A stretch of DNA of 64,000 nucleotides from CAZIGK01 sp964538615 (lineage in GTDB: Bacteria; Pseudomonadota; Alphaproteobacteria; Rickettsiales; RI-342), in contig CAZIGK010000004.1 of NCBI GenBank assembly GCA_964538615.1, positions 1 through 64,000 of the forward strand, in the 5' to 3' direction. Below the pieces are notes generated by a model that worked only from the letters and a program-made list of their open reading frames with translations, had not been told where the DNA came from and ran no database searches. Numbering within the stretch: the first letter of the stretch is position 1; every line of letters starts with the position of its first letter. Positions 52,722-63,147 of this stretch are shown in pieces. A program made the position numbers and the translations under genes.

Positions 52722-52752
52722 CAAAAAACAATATGGGGCGCATACGCACCCC
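52722..52752 (-). terminator. Rho-independent terminator of the giant gene
   Basis: On the minus strand GGGGTGC-GTAT-GCGCCCC (seven pairs, one G-T), followed by a T-rich run (TTGTTTTTTG), about 40 nt after the giant gene's stop. Confidence 0.75.
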
Positions 52753-52792
52753 ACATGTATCAAAAAACGCTGCGTTCTGGTGCCTAAAAGCA

Positions 52793-55700
52793 CTACATGC
52801 CAATACCGCCGCCACGTTCCATCAACACGGCCTGTGCTGCACCTGTAAAGATTGGAGATAGCATGCCCAATTGTCGCTCAGATACATGTACGCACTCAAA
52901 GCCGACTCCCTGACCAATGCTCCGACCACATTGCACCAGAGTATCATACAGCTCATCCAACTCGTGCTGAGGTGCCTCAATACCATCTCTGCGCAGCATA
53001 TCTCCAAGGTCAGACAAGAAAGATTGTCTGAAGCCCGGCATCAGATCATTCTCTGCCAGAGATCTGGCAACCTCAGAAACGCTTACCTGACCATCCTGAT
53101 TGTAATCTGCCCCCATCACCAGATTGGCTGCGGCGCCATCCAGCTGGGCAGAAACAGCACCTAACGTGCCTTCAATTTCTGCGCTGCTTAAGTGATAACC
53201 GGGGTTCGCATACTGTTGCAGCAGAGACTTATCCAATAAGGGGTTCGCTTCAATGCCAACATCTTCCGAAAAGGCACCTGTCTCCAGCATCGCATGCATT
53301 TGCTGCAATTGCTCCAGTTCCGCACCTTTGTATTCGCCGCTGGCAATCGCTTCTTCCAGAATCTCCTCTAACTCCAGATCCTGTGGGTCAAAGTTCTCAT
53401 CCCCAACGTGTCGGTTAATATGACGGGATACCACCTGAGACAACAGTATCGCCATTGCCTGCTGCTGTACCGGATCCACACCTCCTGGCAGAGGAACACT
53501 GACACGGAATGCATTACCAATGGAGTTTTCTCCGCCATCTGCGGTAGAAAATGGCAGGGCATATGGCACACTCAAGGCCACAACACTCGCTCCACCCAAC
53601 AACTGCACAACAGATACATCCCCAAACCGTTCGCCCAATGCCTCAGCAATCTCCGCCGCCCGCTCAGGGTGCTCTTGCAGTTCTGCCGCAATCAGGGCAG
53701 CTTTTTCCGGATCATTAGCAGCCAGCTCAGCCAACTGCTCCAATAGCTGATCCGCAACCTCCGGGTTGCTTGCAGCCAACGCCGCTAGTTGCGCAGCCAG
53801 TTCAGGGTTTTGCTCCAGTAAATTGACCATGGCTTTCACCCATTCAGGGTGCTCTGCCGCCATTTGCATCAACTCCATCCCCTGTGCTTTAGCAAACTCT
53901 GGTTGACCGGCAAATAATTCGGCCAGATCTGTACCCAATGATGGATTTTCTTGATAAATGCTCGCCAATTCCAAGGCAAAAGCCTGCGCGAATTGGGGGT
54001 TTTCGCTGGCGAGTTCCGCTATCAAACCCGCCAGTTCCGCAGCCTGCTCTGCTGGCAATTGGCTCAGCAACTCAAGCATTGCCTGTGCCAGTTCTGGCTG
54101 AGTCTCAACCATTTGCAACAAAAATGCCTGAAGCTCTGGCTGTTGTGCCAATAGAAGCTCCAACTGCGGCGGTAATTCCACGCTCACTCCTGCCGCTTCA
54201 AACGCTTGTAGCACGGCATTTGTTTCTGCCTGCCCTTGCTCGGCTTCGGGGGCGGCCACCGCGTAGGTAGTAGTCAATTCAGCGACATAATCTGCATAGG
54301 CGTCATTCAGTACGGCCTGATGTGGTGCCGGGTCATACATACTGCGTCCCAATGTGCGGAAAGCCTCCGCATTGGGTTGCCCGTTATCATTCCATAAACC
54401 CATGGCAACAAGTTGGCGCGTGTTCTCAGCGGTTGGGGGGACGGTAATTCCCAAACCGCTATACACAGCGGCCTGATAGGCCACCATATCCGCAGCACTC
54501 ACAGGTTTATTCCCGGCAAATAATGCGGCATAGTTGCTATCCAGTTGTAAACTGCTGAGCCTTTCCAGAGCCTGTGGTGCCACATTATTCGCCTGTGCCC
54601 ACTGGTTCAGGCTGGCATTGGCATCCGGCACTAACGCAGCGACACTGGCCTGCCGAACATTCACTTCCTGCTGACGCACCCGTTCATATTCAGCCTGTAA
54701 TTGTGCGGCCTTCTCCGCACTAACATCCACTCCGTTTTCGCGTAGCACCTTAATCACCAGCACCACGCCTTCTTCGCCTGCCGGAGCATCCCGTAATGCC
54801 TGAGCAACAGACTGTAGTCGTTCGCCACTCAGGGAAGAAAGATCCGTCCCGCCGACCTTTAATTCGCCTAATGTCCAATCCAGTGCAAAGGCTCGCGTCA
54901 TCAATTCACCCGGTGCCATCGCCACTGCCGCCATGGCGGGCAACACTCTCAACAGAACAGATTCACTTGCCACCTCTTCCATGGCATCCGTTGGCTCGCC
55001 TTCTGTGTCTGGCACGCCGCCCCCTGTGGCTCCGTTTGTGCCGGGCTCACCCCCGTTATCGGATGCACCTTCTGCCCCCGTCTGACCTCCCGCTGAATCT
55101 CCCGCATCTCCATCCACGACAGAGGCGCCAACCACCCTGTCATCCAACAGAGCCTCCAGTCGTGTTACCTCTGCTTCCAAAGCTGCATCCAATGCGGTCG
55201 CGTCATTTGCAGTGGCAGCATCAAACGGCACCGTGTAAGCATAACCATATTCGCTAACGTCTGAACGCACATACACCGCTGCAGATGTATCTTCCACCAT
55301 CGCACGCAGTTGCTCTCCCTGCTCTGGCGTTAATTCTCCGTTCGCAATCATCATCCCCACGTGCCGCGCGACTGCGTCCGGCCCTTGAGAGGCCAGCTCT
55401 GCTACTTGATGCACCTTATGATACAAGGCCGGATCAGAGACCAACGTCGCGTAATTGGGATGCTGCGTCATCTGACTTAAATAGGCCATGTTCACCATAT
55501 AACCGGCCTGCTTCATGGCCTGCTCATCCGCACCACTGGAAGGGCTAACCGTCACCATTTGTCCATCGGCTGTTTGGAAAGTGACACTCCGTGGCTGCGC
55601 AACCACTGGCATGGAATACGCTGCGCCAGCTTGTCCAACCCCTGTTTCCAGTGCAGGCGGCACCTCTCCCCCGGCTTGCTCCCATTGCTCCCTTACCGCA

Positions 55701-58700
55701 GCATTATATGGGTTATCGGCCGTCTGCACCAACTGATCAATATAATTCGGGTCTTCCATGGCTACAATGGCGGCCACCTGTTCCTGCGCCCCTTCCGGCA
55801 CCAGTCCCATGCTTTCGCCAATCCCCACGGCCATATTGGTGAACATATCCACCAACTGCCCCAAAAATCCACCAATAAACGGAATAGATTCCAGACTATC
55901 CTTCAGGCTTTGCATGTTCCGCAACATGTCATAGCCAAAGCCCCCCACTTCACGCCCAATCGCATCCATCTGCGTACGCAACAGACTCATGCGGCCTTGC
56001 GCTTCTGCGCGCGCAAGCTGCTCCAGCTCGAACAAGTACAAACGTTGCTGTTCCGCCGCCGAAAGTTCCTGTTGCCCGGCAGCCTTGGTCAAGGCCGCCA
56101 CCAGCACAGAATCAGCCTTTTGCGCATCTGTCAGCGTTTCTTTTTGGGCAGCGGCGGTTTGCGCCATGGTGCCATTGCTTAACTGTGTCTCGAAATCCGT
56201 GTAGCTATACTGGAAGCGGATTCCAGCATCCCTAATCGCCTGCGGCATGGCATAATCCACCAACCCGGCCTGCTCCAGCTCATTAGCATCCAAAGGCGGC
56301 AAGGTTTGTTGCGCGGCCTGTCCTTCCTCTGTACTATCGGCTCCACCTTCGGCATCACTGGCGATAGGTTCACCCGTGGCCGGATCAATCTCTGGCTCCG
56401 TTACAGGTTGTTCTGCCGGTACTACACTGTAGGCCTGCACCTGTGGCAATTGGTTCAATCCCGCAACCAATGTCGGCAAATTAATATCACCTGCATCCAC
56501 TTTTGCCTGCAAGTCTTCCAGACTGGTGGCATCCAGCCCCATCCCCTGCAATAATTCTGCCTGTTGTTCAGTCGTTAGCCCCTGTAGTTGGCCTGCCAAT
56601 GCCTGACCATACTGACCATCCAACAACTGCCCCGCCACAAACTGCTGATAGGCAGCACGTTCCGGCGTACCTGCTTCTGGCAGAGACACACCTTCAGCCG
56701 GTATATTCAAACCAGCCGCCTGTAGCTCCTCAATATATTTCACAGGTTCAATCACATAGGATTGATACATCTCCAACATTTCGCTTTGGCTTAGCGTACC
56801 GGAAGCAAAACGCTCCACCATTTCTGGCGGCATTTCGTGCAGATTGGCAAATACCCCGAAATTCGGGTCTGTAAACAGCGGCATGATTGCACTGCTGATA
56901 TTGCCCGCCTGCTGCTGTTTTTCCAGCAAAGCTTCACGTAACTGGCCATACCGGTTTTCCAGTTCCGCCGACGGATTTTCCTGAATCTGCTGCTGCCTTG
57001 CATCCAGCGCTGCCTGTATTGCAGCCTGAACTGCCGGGCTATCCTCAGCAGGATATTCATCCGGCTTTGGTCTACGCCCATTTTGTTCCTTAAAATTATC
57101 CGCCCATTCCTGACGATAATCCGCAAAGGCTCTGGCAGCGGTCGCCTGCTGCTGCGAAGGGGTCAGCGTCAGTGGCTGCTCAAACAAAGCCGGATCTACA
57201 TTAACTCCCAACTCTTTCGCGGCAGCCAGTAACGCCGCTTCATTTTCAGGGCTATATCCCTCTGCTGGAATCTCCACACTCAAGGGAGCATTCAACATTT
57301 GCTGCACCATCGGCTCTGCCACAGTGGCAACTAACCCTGCACGGCGCGCCTTTTCTTCATACGTAGCATCACCATCATGCACATAGGTCATCGCCAGAGC
57401 AATGGCCTCCTGTGCATTGATTTCCGAGATATTCGTAATATCCGTCTTTTTCAAAAATTCCTGCAATGCATCACGGGTTTTATCCAGTGAGCCAATATGA
57501 TCCAGCATATCTCCAATCAAAGGAGCCACACCAGCCGGCAGATTTTCGCCTCCGATCTTCGCAATAAGCGCCTGACCATTTTCTGCCCCACTCAAGCGGT
57601 AAATTGCCTGCATATCCGCATCATTTACGACTTCCAATACACCGGAAAGCACATTCCCTACTGCTTGCGCATGCTCCCCTATGTCGGTCTGGCCAAGCAA
57701 TACAGGCAGAGCCGCTTTCACATCCTCAATAAACGCCTGTTTAGCTTGCGGATCTTCAATGGCATCCACCGCCCGCTGAAAAATATCTACCGCCTGTGCC
57801 TCATCCACGCGTCCTGTAGCTGTCAGCAATTCTTTCACGGCCTCTAATTGGCCACTATTACCATCAGCATACTCATCCAGCGCATCACTTAATACTGTAC
57901 CCAATGCTTCCGGGTCCTCAATAGCCCGTAACAGCGTTTCCAGATCACCATTGGCAGCTACATATTTATCCACTGCCGCCATCAAGGCCGCAGGATCGTC
58001 CACTGTTACCCCAAACTGCTCTGTCAGCAGGTTTTTATTTTCCCTCAACGCCTCTGCCAACAGCGTCCCACGCTGCTGAATCTCATCCGCCTTGAATGCT
58101 GCAAAATCGGCTTCACGCATCTGAGCAACAGATACCGTTCCGTTTGGATCCAACTCACCGACAACGCTTGCCAGTGTGGACGCATCGCCCGTCAATACTT
58201 TCTGAATCTGCTCCTCCGTGGCAGATGGATAGCGCGTACGTAAAATATACGCATCCATCACCTGCCGCTCAATCGGGGATAATTCTTCGTACGAATCCAC
58301 CCCATCCAGACTACGGAATTGCTGGTACTCCCTCGCTCCCATCGCCAGCCCCTCACCGGGAGGGAAGCTATACGTACCATCGTCGTTACGCTGAACCCCG
58401 GTTAACACCTCACCCGCATTATTTCCCGCCGCACTGGAATCCGCATATTCCATCAATGCCTGACGGGTATTTTCCGGCATAGGCTGTCCAGTGACCGCCT
58501 CGTACACCCCTACTAAATGCGCTACATCCTCACCAGATGCCGCACCCGCCGCCACCATCGCATAGGCAATCTGCTCATTGCGGCTCAGTGCATCTAGGGA
58601 CTGCCCATTCAGCAGGCTATTGATTACCCCTGCTTCCTGCGAAAGCACAAATTCAACACGCTCATTCAGTTGTTCACGAGCCTGAGACATGTAACGCGCC

Positions 58701-61579
58701 TGCTCATCCGGGCTGAGAGCATCCCACTCCTGCTCAGGATATCCTTCTGCCGCCAATGCTTCTGCCAATTGACGCTGCACTTGCGGGTCACTCGCCGCAG
58801 CTCGCAGTTCATCCTCAACACCGACAAAAACAGAAATGGCAGAATCAGCCGCTGCAATCAGCTGCTGCACGCGCTCTCCTTCACCTTCAGCCAAATACGG
58901 CAAAATACCGGATTCCTGCAGGTGTCTAAGCGCCTCACGCGGCAAGCCTTCGCCTCCGCTTTTAACATATACCGCAATCTCATCCGCAAATTGCTCAAAT
59001 GGATCATAAGCCTGAAGATAAGCATTCAACTCATCAGCGGAAGGCGGCCTCCCCAACTGCACCTGTAACCGTGACATTAAATCGGTTTTTTGCTCATCTG
59101 TCAGATTGGCGCGCCACTCGCGCACCGCCATATCCCGATTTGCTGCCGCATCCAGAAGGGCGTACAACAACTCACCTTGCGCCGTTAAAACCGTCCCATA
59201 GGTTTGCTGCTGTCCACCCATTCCTGTTACAGTACCCGCAACAACCTGCTCCTGTAACCACAACACCTGAGGCAAGTTATCGCGCAGAATTTGTGCCTCT
59301 TGCGGCGTTAAACTATTGAATCCTTCTGTCACAACCAGCAGCAGAGATTCCGCCGACAGCTCAGGCTTAGGCCCCTGAGGGTTCAATTGCCAGCTCACAT
59401 ACTGCATCACTGGCTCATATTGCTCAAAAAATCCCTGGTTCGCTTCGGCTACTGCAGCTCGCTGTTCTGCCGTCATTAAACCGTACAAACGCTCAATATT
59501 CACCTCACCAACAACCGTGCCATACTGCTCGCGCAGTTGGGGAAATTTCTCAAACGCCGTCTCCACAAATTGCTGCTGCAAAGGCCGCATCACCAGTTCC
59601 GGCATCACTTGTACTACCGCAAGCCTTGAATCCGGAAGTGTCATCTGATCCAAGTCATTATTAAAAGCAATCAGCGTGGAGAAATCCCCCTCCAGCCCCT
59701 GCCGCAATGCCGCAGACAGGTTATAATCTTTATCTAAAATCCACCCGTCACCAACCGATGCATCGGTGATAACCGCATCGCCTTGCACTCCCTGCTGTTG
59801 GCCATCCGCACGTGTTGCTTCCCAATTATCCAGCACCACATCACCATTGCGAATTTCACCACTCAAAACTGCCTGCTGCAACACCCCTTCAGTACGCAGA
59901 TTGGCCAAAATGGTCGCAGCCGTGTATTGCCCCTCTACGCTAGAACCATTAAATTCAGCACGGCTTTGGAATTCCGCTAACGGAATCGCCTCGCGCTTTC
60001 CATCCTCCCCTATCGCGTAAATCGTTGCACCTGTTGCAACTAATGTATTGACGTCCTGTGAACCCTGACCAGCCGGAACATCCAGTACCACTTCGTAGGT
60101 TTTATCACCTACCACCACCCGATCCACAATTTGGTCAAATGCCGCACCTTCGTCACCCGCAACAAACTGTGCCCCTGTCACCTCACCCGCCACGGTTGCC
60201 AGCAACTCCTGCGCAATGGTCGGGTTCTCCCGTAACTCTACGGTAAAATATTCAGCCCAGGCCTGCTGTTGAACTGGCGACAGGCTATTACTTGCCACCC
60301 CCACCACCAATGCCGCCAACTCCGGACGCATATCACTACCGGGCTGGCTCACGGCCTGATAAAGCTCCTGTAAGGTCACGGGCGGCGTAATACCTTTTTC
60401 TGCATTGTAATCCGCCAGAATTTTCTCTAACGCCTGCATAGATACCAACGGCTGCGCACCGGGATCATTCGGATTCAAATCATTACCGTTTGCATCCTGC
60501 CGAATCAAATCCGCAAAACCGATATTCTGCGTAGCTACAGAAGTGCCTTGACCCACATACAAACCATTCTGCACATCCAGATATGCCTGCAGCCCAAAGG
60601 TATTCAGCACATAATTAAACTGCGCCTGTTTATCTCCGCCCATCTGCTGCATCTGATAATAGATGAAACTCTGATCGACAACACCCGTTGCCGCATCCAC
60701 ATGCGCATTCGGGTCATAACCCCAGCCACCTACAACACTCGCAGGTGCCGAAGCGTTATATTGATAACTTAAATTCGGTGCCGCACTCTGTAGTGCCGTC
60801 GGAACCGCAAGATTGTAACGGGTAGCGTCTGAACGCACAATCTCAGCCACATTCCCCGGCAACATAGCAGCAGGCGCCGCAGCGAAATATTGCATGCGCA
60901 ATTCTGCCAATGTCCGCCCTGCATTATCACCATTCGCCAGCGTTCCGGCCTGCAACTGTGCCACCAGCGTATCGGCCTGACCATTCTGAATGGCATAGAC
61001 CACAGACTCATAGACGCCCGCCGAAAGCGTTCCGTCATTATCCTGTAGTAACACGCCAAGCTTCCACATTAACGCTTCTTTGTGCGCTTCCAGCTCCTCA
61101 ACGCTTGGCTTACCATCTGCCCCCAGGGAACTGGATAGCAGAAAGGTCAATGCAGCGGATTGCGCCTCTACAGCGGATATCCCCTCACCATCACCCACAT
61201 TGGTTCCAGACAAGGTCCAATGCTGCAACACTGCTGGATCTCCACCAGCCTCCAAATAACTACCAAACAGCTCCACCTGCATCAAAATGGATCGGTTTTC
61301 TCCTCGCACAATATTCCAGTCCACCATGTGCGCTTCTGTGTAGGCAATAAAGGCTCTGGCGGTTTCAGCTCGAATGGCAGGGTCTTCAATGGCTGCAATC
61401 GCCTGTAATGTCCCATATAAGGAATCGTCTATCTGCGCATCCCAAGCATCGTTCTGGAATGTCCACATCAATCCATTATTATAAGCGCCCGTTAATTTCT
61501 CAAAAGCCCCCGACCCATCTGAATACTGTCGCAGGTTTGCGGTGATAATATCTTCCGGGTTCCGTGTATTGTCGCTCAT
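52793..61579 (-). CDS. 2928-residue uncharacterised protein
   Basis: Not recognised. AGAGG lies 8 nt before the ATG. The protein is acidic, very rich in Ala, Gln, Glu and Leu, almost free of cysteine (two near the C-terminus), and has no signal peptide or clear membrane helix. Gly/Glu/Ser-rich linkers at about residues 1730-1765 and 2150-2200 divide it into three parts. Residues about 2470-2650 are imperfect helical repeats built on NPE/HPE-x-A-x-x-L units. A canonical EF-hand loop (DYNQDGQVSVSE) is at residues 2825-2836. There is no catalytic motif I can name. Composition and placement resemble the 606-aa protein at 34.3-36.1 kb. It could be a secreted or surface giant, or a phage tape-measure-like scaffold, but neither is supported by a motif. 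Confidence 0.85.
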   Translation of the reverse strand: MSDNTRNPEDIITANLRQYSDGSGAFEKLTGAYNNGLMWTFQNDAWDAQIDDSLYGTLQAIAAIEDPAIRAETARAFIAYTEAHMVDWNIVRGENRSILMQVELFGSYLEAGGDPAVLQHWTLSGTNVGDGEGISAVEAQSAALTFLLSSSLGADGKPSVEELEAHKEALMWKLGVLLQDNDGTLSAGVYESVVYAIQNGQADTLVAQLQAGTLANGDNAGRTLAELRMQYFAAAPAAMLPGNVAEIVRSDATRYNLAVPTALQSAAPNLSYQYNASAPASVVGGWGYDPNAHVDAATGVVDQSFIYYQMQQMGGDKQAQFNYVLNTFGLQAYLDVQNGLYVGQGTSVATQNIGFADLIRQDANGNDLNPNDPGAQPLVSMQALEKILADYNAEKGITPPVTLQELYQAVSQPGSDMRPELAALVVGVASNSLSPVQQQAWAEYFTVELRENPTIAQELLATVAGEVTGAQFVAGDEGAAFDQIVDRVVVGDKTYEVVLDVPAGQGSQDVNTLVATGATIYAIGEDGKREAIPLAEFQSRAEFNGSSVEGQYTAATILANLRTEGVLQQAVLSGEIRNGDVVLDNWEATRADGQQQGVQGDAVITDASVGDGWILDKDYNLSAALRQGLEGDFSTLIAFNNDLDQMTLPDSRLAVVQVMPELVMRPLQQQFVETAFEKFPQLREQYGTVVGEVNIERLYGLMTAEQRAAVAEANQGFFEQYEPVMQYVSWQLNPQGPKPELSAESLLLVVTEGFNSLTPQEAQILRDNLPQVLWLQEQVVAGTVTGMGGQQQTYGTVLTAQGELLYALLDAAANRDMAVREWRANLTDEQKTDLMSRLQVQLGRPPSADELNAYLQAYDPFEQFADEIAVYVKSGGEGLPREALRHLQESGILPYLAEGEGERVQQLIAAADSAISVFVGVEDELRAAASDPQVQRQLAEALAAEGYPEQEWDALSPDEQARYMSQAREQLNERVEFVLSQEAGVINSLLNGQSLDALSRNEQIAYAMVAAGAASGEDVAHLVGVYEAVTGQPMPENTRQALMEYADSSAAGNNAGEVLTGVQRNDDGTYSFPPGEGLAMGAREYQQFRSLDGVDSYEELSPIERQVMDAYILRTRYPSATEEQIQKVLTGDASTLASVVGELDPNGTVSVAQMREADFAAFKADEIQQRGTLLAEALRENKNLLTEQFGVTVDDPAALMAAVDKYVAANGDLETLLRAIEDPEALGTVLSDALDEYADGNSGQLEAVKELLTATGRVDEAQAVDIFQRAVDAIEDPQAKQAFIEDVKAALPVLLGQTDIGEHAQAVGNVLSGVLEVVNDADMQAIYRLSGAENGQALIAKIGGENLPAGVAPLIGDMLDHIGSLDKTRDALQEFLKKTDITNISEINAQEAIALAMTYVHDGDATYEEKARRAGLVATVAEPMVQQMLNAPLSVEIPAEGYSPENEAALLAAAKELGVNVDPALFEQPLTLTPSQQQATAARAFADYRQEWADNFKEQNGRRPKPDEYPAEDSPAVQAAIQAALDARQQQIQENPSAELENRYGQLREALLEKQQQAGNISSAIMPLFTDPNFGVFANLHEMPPEMVERFASGTLSQSEMLEMYQSYVIEPVKYIEELQAAGLNIPAEGVSLPEAGTPERAAYQQFVAGQLLDGQYGQALAGQLQGLTTEQQAELLQGMGLDATSLEDLQAKVDAGDINLPTLVAGLNQLPQVQAYSVVPAEQPVTEPEIDPATGEPIASDAEGGADSTEEGQAAQQTLPPLDANELEQAGLVDYAMPQAIRDAGIRFQYSYTDFETQLSNGTMAQTAAAQKETLTDAQKADSVLVAALTKAAGQQELSAAEQQRLYLFELEQLARAEAQGRMSLLRTQMDAIGREVGGFGYDMLRNMQSLKDSLESIPFIGGFLGQLVDMFTNMAVGIGESMGLVPEGAQEQVAAIVAMEDPNYIDQLVQTADNPYNAAVREQWEQAGGEVPPALETGVGQAGAAYSMPVVAQPRSVTFQTADGQMVTVSPSSGADEQAMKQAGYMVNMAYLSQMTQHPNYATLVSDPALYHKVHQVAELASQGPDAVARHVGMMIANGELTPEQGEQLRAMVEDTSAAVYVRSDVSEYGYAYTVPFDAATANDATALDAALEAEVTRLEALLDDRVVGASVVDGDAGDSAGGQTGAEGASDNGGEPGTNGATGGGVPDTEGEPTDAMEEVASESVLLRVLPAMAAVAMAPGELMTRAFALDWTLGELKVGGTDLSSLSGERLQSVAQALRDAPAGEEGVVLVIKVLRENGVDVSAEKAAQLQAEYERVRQQEVNVRQASVAALVPDANASLNQWAQANNVAPQALERLSSLQLDSNYAALFAGNKPVSAADMVAYQAAVYSGLGITVPPTAENTRQLVAMGLWNDNGQPNAEAFRTLGRSMYDPAPHQAVLNDAYADYVAELTTTYAVAAPEAEQGQAETNAVLQAFEAAGVSVELPPQLELLLAQQPELQAFLLQMVETQPELAQAMLELLSQLPAEQAAELAGLIAELASENPQFAQAFALELASIYQENPSLGTDLAELFAGQPEFAKAQGMELMQMAAEHPEWVKAMVNLLEQNPELAAQLAALAASNPEVADQLLEQLAELAANDPEKAALIAAELQEHPERAAEIAEALGERFGDVSVVQLLGGASVVALSVPYALPFSTADGGENSIGNAFRVSVPLPGGVDPVQQQAMAILLSQVVSRHINRHVGDENFDPQDLELEEILEEAIASGEYKGAELEQLQQMHAMLETGAFSEDVGIEANPLLDKSLLQQYANPGYHLSSAEIEGTLGAVSAQLDGAAANLVMGADYNQDGQVSVSEVARSLAENDLMPGFRQSFLSDLGDMLRRDGIEAPQHELDELYDTLVQCGRSIGQGVGFECVHVSERQLGMLSPIFTGAAQAVLMERGGGIGM
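53072..53107 (-). other. EF-hand calcium-binding loop in the giant protein
   Basis: Twelve residues D-Y-N-Q-D-G-Q-V-S-V-S-E match the EF-hand loop: Asp at 1, Asn at 3, Asp at 5, Gly at 6, hydrophobic at 8, Glu at 12. It lies about 90 residues from the C-terminus. Confidence 0.7.
53620..54160 (-). repeat. Imperfect helical repeats in the giant protein
   Basis: About ten units of 13-17 residues with a core [NHQ]-P-E-x-A-x-x-L, for example EHPEWVKAMVNLLEQNPELA and SNPEVADQLLEQLAEL. They predict short helix pairs. The DNA copies have diverged, so this is protein-level repetition. Confidence 0.7.
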
Positions 61580-61856
61580 GTGTGCGCCTCTTGGGTTCCT
61601 GTTTTACGAGCTTACAGGTCATCGCTCAAACATCGTCTCATGAGACAAAGTCCCACGCATCATCCAAAATACACGTTATTCTCAGCTTTTCGCATTAAAT
61701 TTATGTGAAATTTCTTTTAACACTTATTAACCATATGCCGAGTAAAAGAAATTGTGATTCCCTTTTGGCAAGTTTATACTTGTCATAGTATTGCTTTACC
61801 CTTCACAATACTACATAATGTTATAGTGTATTTCACCTTTGCCTGAGGCTCCACTC

Positions 61857-62306
61857 ATGCTATCACTGACTGCGGCTGCAATATTTGGTTTTTTTGGTTT
61901 TTTTTCCGACTCCAAAGACACTCCGGAACATCCATTAGAAAAAGAAACGTACGTTTCATCCAATGAGATCAACATCCTTTCCGCTACCTATGGCGGAAAT
62001 TGCAATGGCAGACGTATCTCTGACACTTATGGCCTCCAAACTGATCAGGTCATCACCGTACCGACAGACAACGTACTGGAAAAGCTTCAAAAAGGCTGCA
62101 ATGGAAAAAAAATATGCCGTTTCAATGTCGGCTCTAAGATCTTCGGCGACCCAGCCCCAGGCTGTCGGAAAGAACTCACCATCAGCTTTCGCTGCCAAAC
62201 TTATGATCTGCCCCGCCAATATTTTTCAGCAGAGCAAAAAACAGCCACTCTGGATTGCCGATCAGAGCAAGATAAAGCCGCATCCGCTAAAAAACGCAAA
62301 AATTAG
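61857..62306 (+). CDS. Small protein with a SUEL/rhamnose-lectin-like domain
   Basis: About 149 residues; the ATG at 61857 has TGAGG upstream, and a TTG frame extension exists before it. A short hydrophobic N-terminus (LSLTAAAIFGFFGFF) could be a signal or anchor. Residues about 35-115 resemble the galactose/rhamnose-binding lectin domain (PF02140): EINILSATYGGNC at the start, CNGKKICRF in the middle, and IFGDPAPGCRKELTISFRC at the end, the pattern YGxx..C..C.GK..C.v...FGDPC.GT.K.L.v.Y.C. This family is best known from animals and plants, rarer in bacteria. The tail is basic (AKKRKN). It is first of three small plus-strand genes. Confidence 0.7.
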   Translation: MLSLTAAAIFGFFGFFSDSKDTPEHPLEKETYVSSNEINILSATYGGNCNGRRISDTYGLQTDQVITVPTDNVLEKLQKGCNGKKICRFNVGSKIFGDPAPGCRKELTISFRCQTYDLPRQYFSAEQKTATLDCRSEQDKAASAKKRKN

Positions 62307-62358
62307 TGTCTGGACACCACCAACAACAGCTACCACCATCCTATGACAGGGACTATCC

Positions 62359-63147
62359 ATGCTTCTTACTCTCCATTTTGCATCCATTTTCCCACATGAT
62401 ATAGCACGCCTTTTTCAGCAAATATCCCCATTTATTCTCACTAAGTGGATCATTATTGCGGGTCTTTGTGCTGCTCTGATTGCCCTCACTTACTTCTCCC
62501 ATAGCCGGGAACGTAAATACTACAAGCGGCTAGCCAGCCATGCCACGAATGCGGATACCGCCGCTCTGGATTATAGCTTGCGCCTGCTTTCTCAGTCAGC
62601 CCGCAATTACTTCCTATTCTCTATTAGCTTCATCATATTGCTTTTTTGCGTTATTTTTTACGATATTAAACAGCACCATCTGGTTGAGGTGAACCAGTTG
62701 AAGCAAAATGTTGCTGCCTGTGAAACTCGCAGCATACAAGCCTCTTCCTCTCCCGCAGAATCTCCGGCACCTTCTGAGGAACAAGCTACCGTTATCCCTC
62801 AAAACGCCCCTCTAAACCGCAATCAGGAAGCAGAACTGGATGAGTTGAAACGTACTTACGAAAAAGCCTACATCAACTTTTTTCTGCTATACCATTGCAA
62901 ACAAGCTCCCTTCGCAGACTATGCGCTCATGAACGCTGCGCTTACATTGCAACTATCTCCCTACCAGCAAACACAGGATTTTATTCCTCTGGTGCAGCAA
63001 GCTGCACAAGGCACCTATCAGGAACTCTATAGCACCATGCAGTGTAATGACGCCGCGCTGTCTACTAGCCGTCAACAACATCAACAGTTTTTAGACATGG
63101 CAAAGCAAACAGTGCAAAAAAATCTCACTCCCTCGGCACGTTCATAA
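62359..63147 (+). CDS. Uncharacterised two-TM protein with periplasmic C-terminal domain
   Basis: 262 residues, with AGGGA eight nt before the ATG. TM1 WIIIAGLCAALIALTYF (about residues 30-46) and TM2 YFLFSISFIILLFCVIFYDI (about 84-103), then a Ser/Pro/Glu-rich linker (SSSPAESPAPSEEQ) and a helical C-terminal domain with two cysteines (LYHCKQAP, MQCND). No family recognised. It follows the lectin-like gene by 52 nt and is likely in the same transcript. Confidence 0.8.
   Translation: MLLTLHFASIFPHDIARLFQQISPFILTKWIIIAGLCAALIALTYFSHSRERKYYKRLASHATNADTAALDYSLRLLSQSARNYFLFSISFIILLFCVIFYDIKQHHLVEVNQLKQNVAACETRSIQASSSPAESPAPSEEQATVIPQNAPLNRNQEAELDELKRTYEKAYINFFLLYHCKQAPFADYALMNAALTLQLSPYQQTQDFIPLVQQAAQGTYQELYSTMQCNDAALSTSRQQHQQFLDMAKQTVQKNLTPSARS

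Noticed and set aside
61760..61830. TTGTCAT near 61780 as another Pho box before the lectin-like gene
   Set aside because: There is no second half-site at 11 bases on either side that matches more than 3 of 7 positions.
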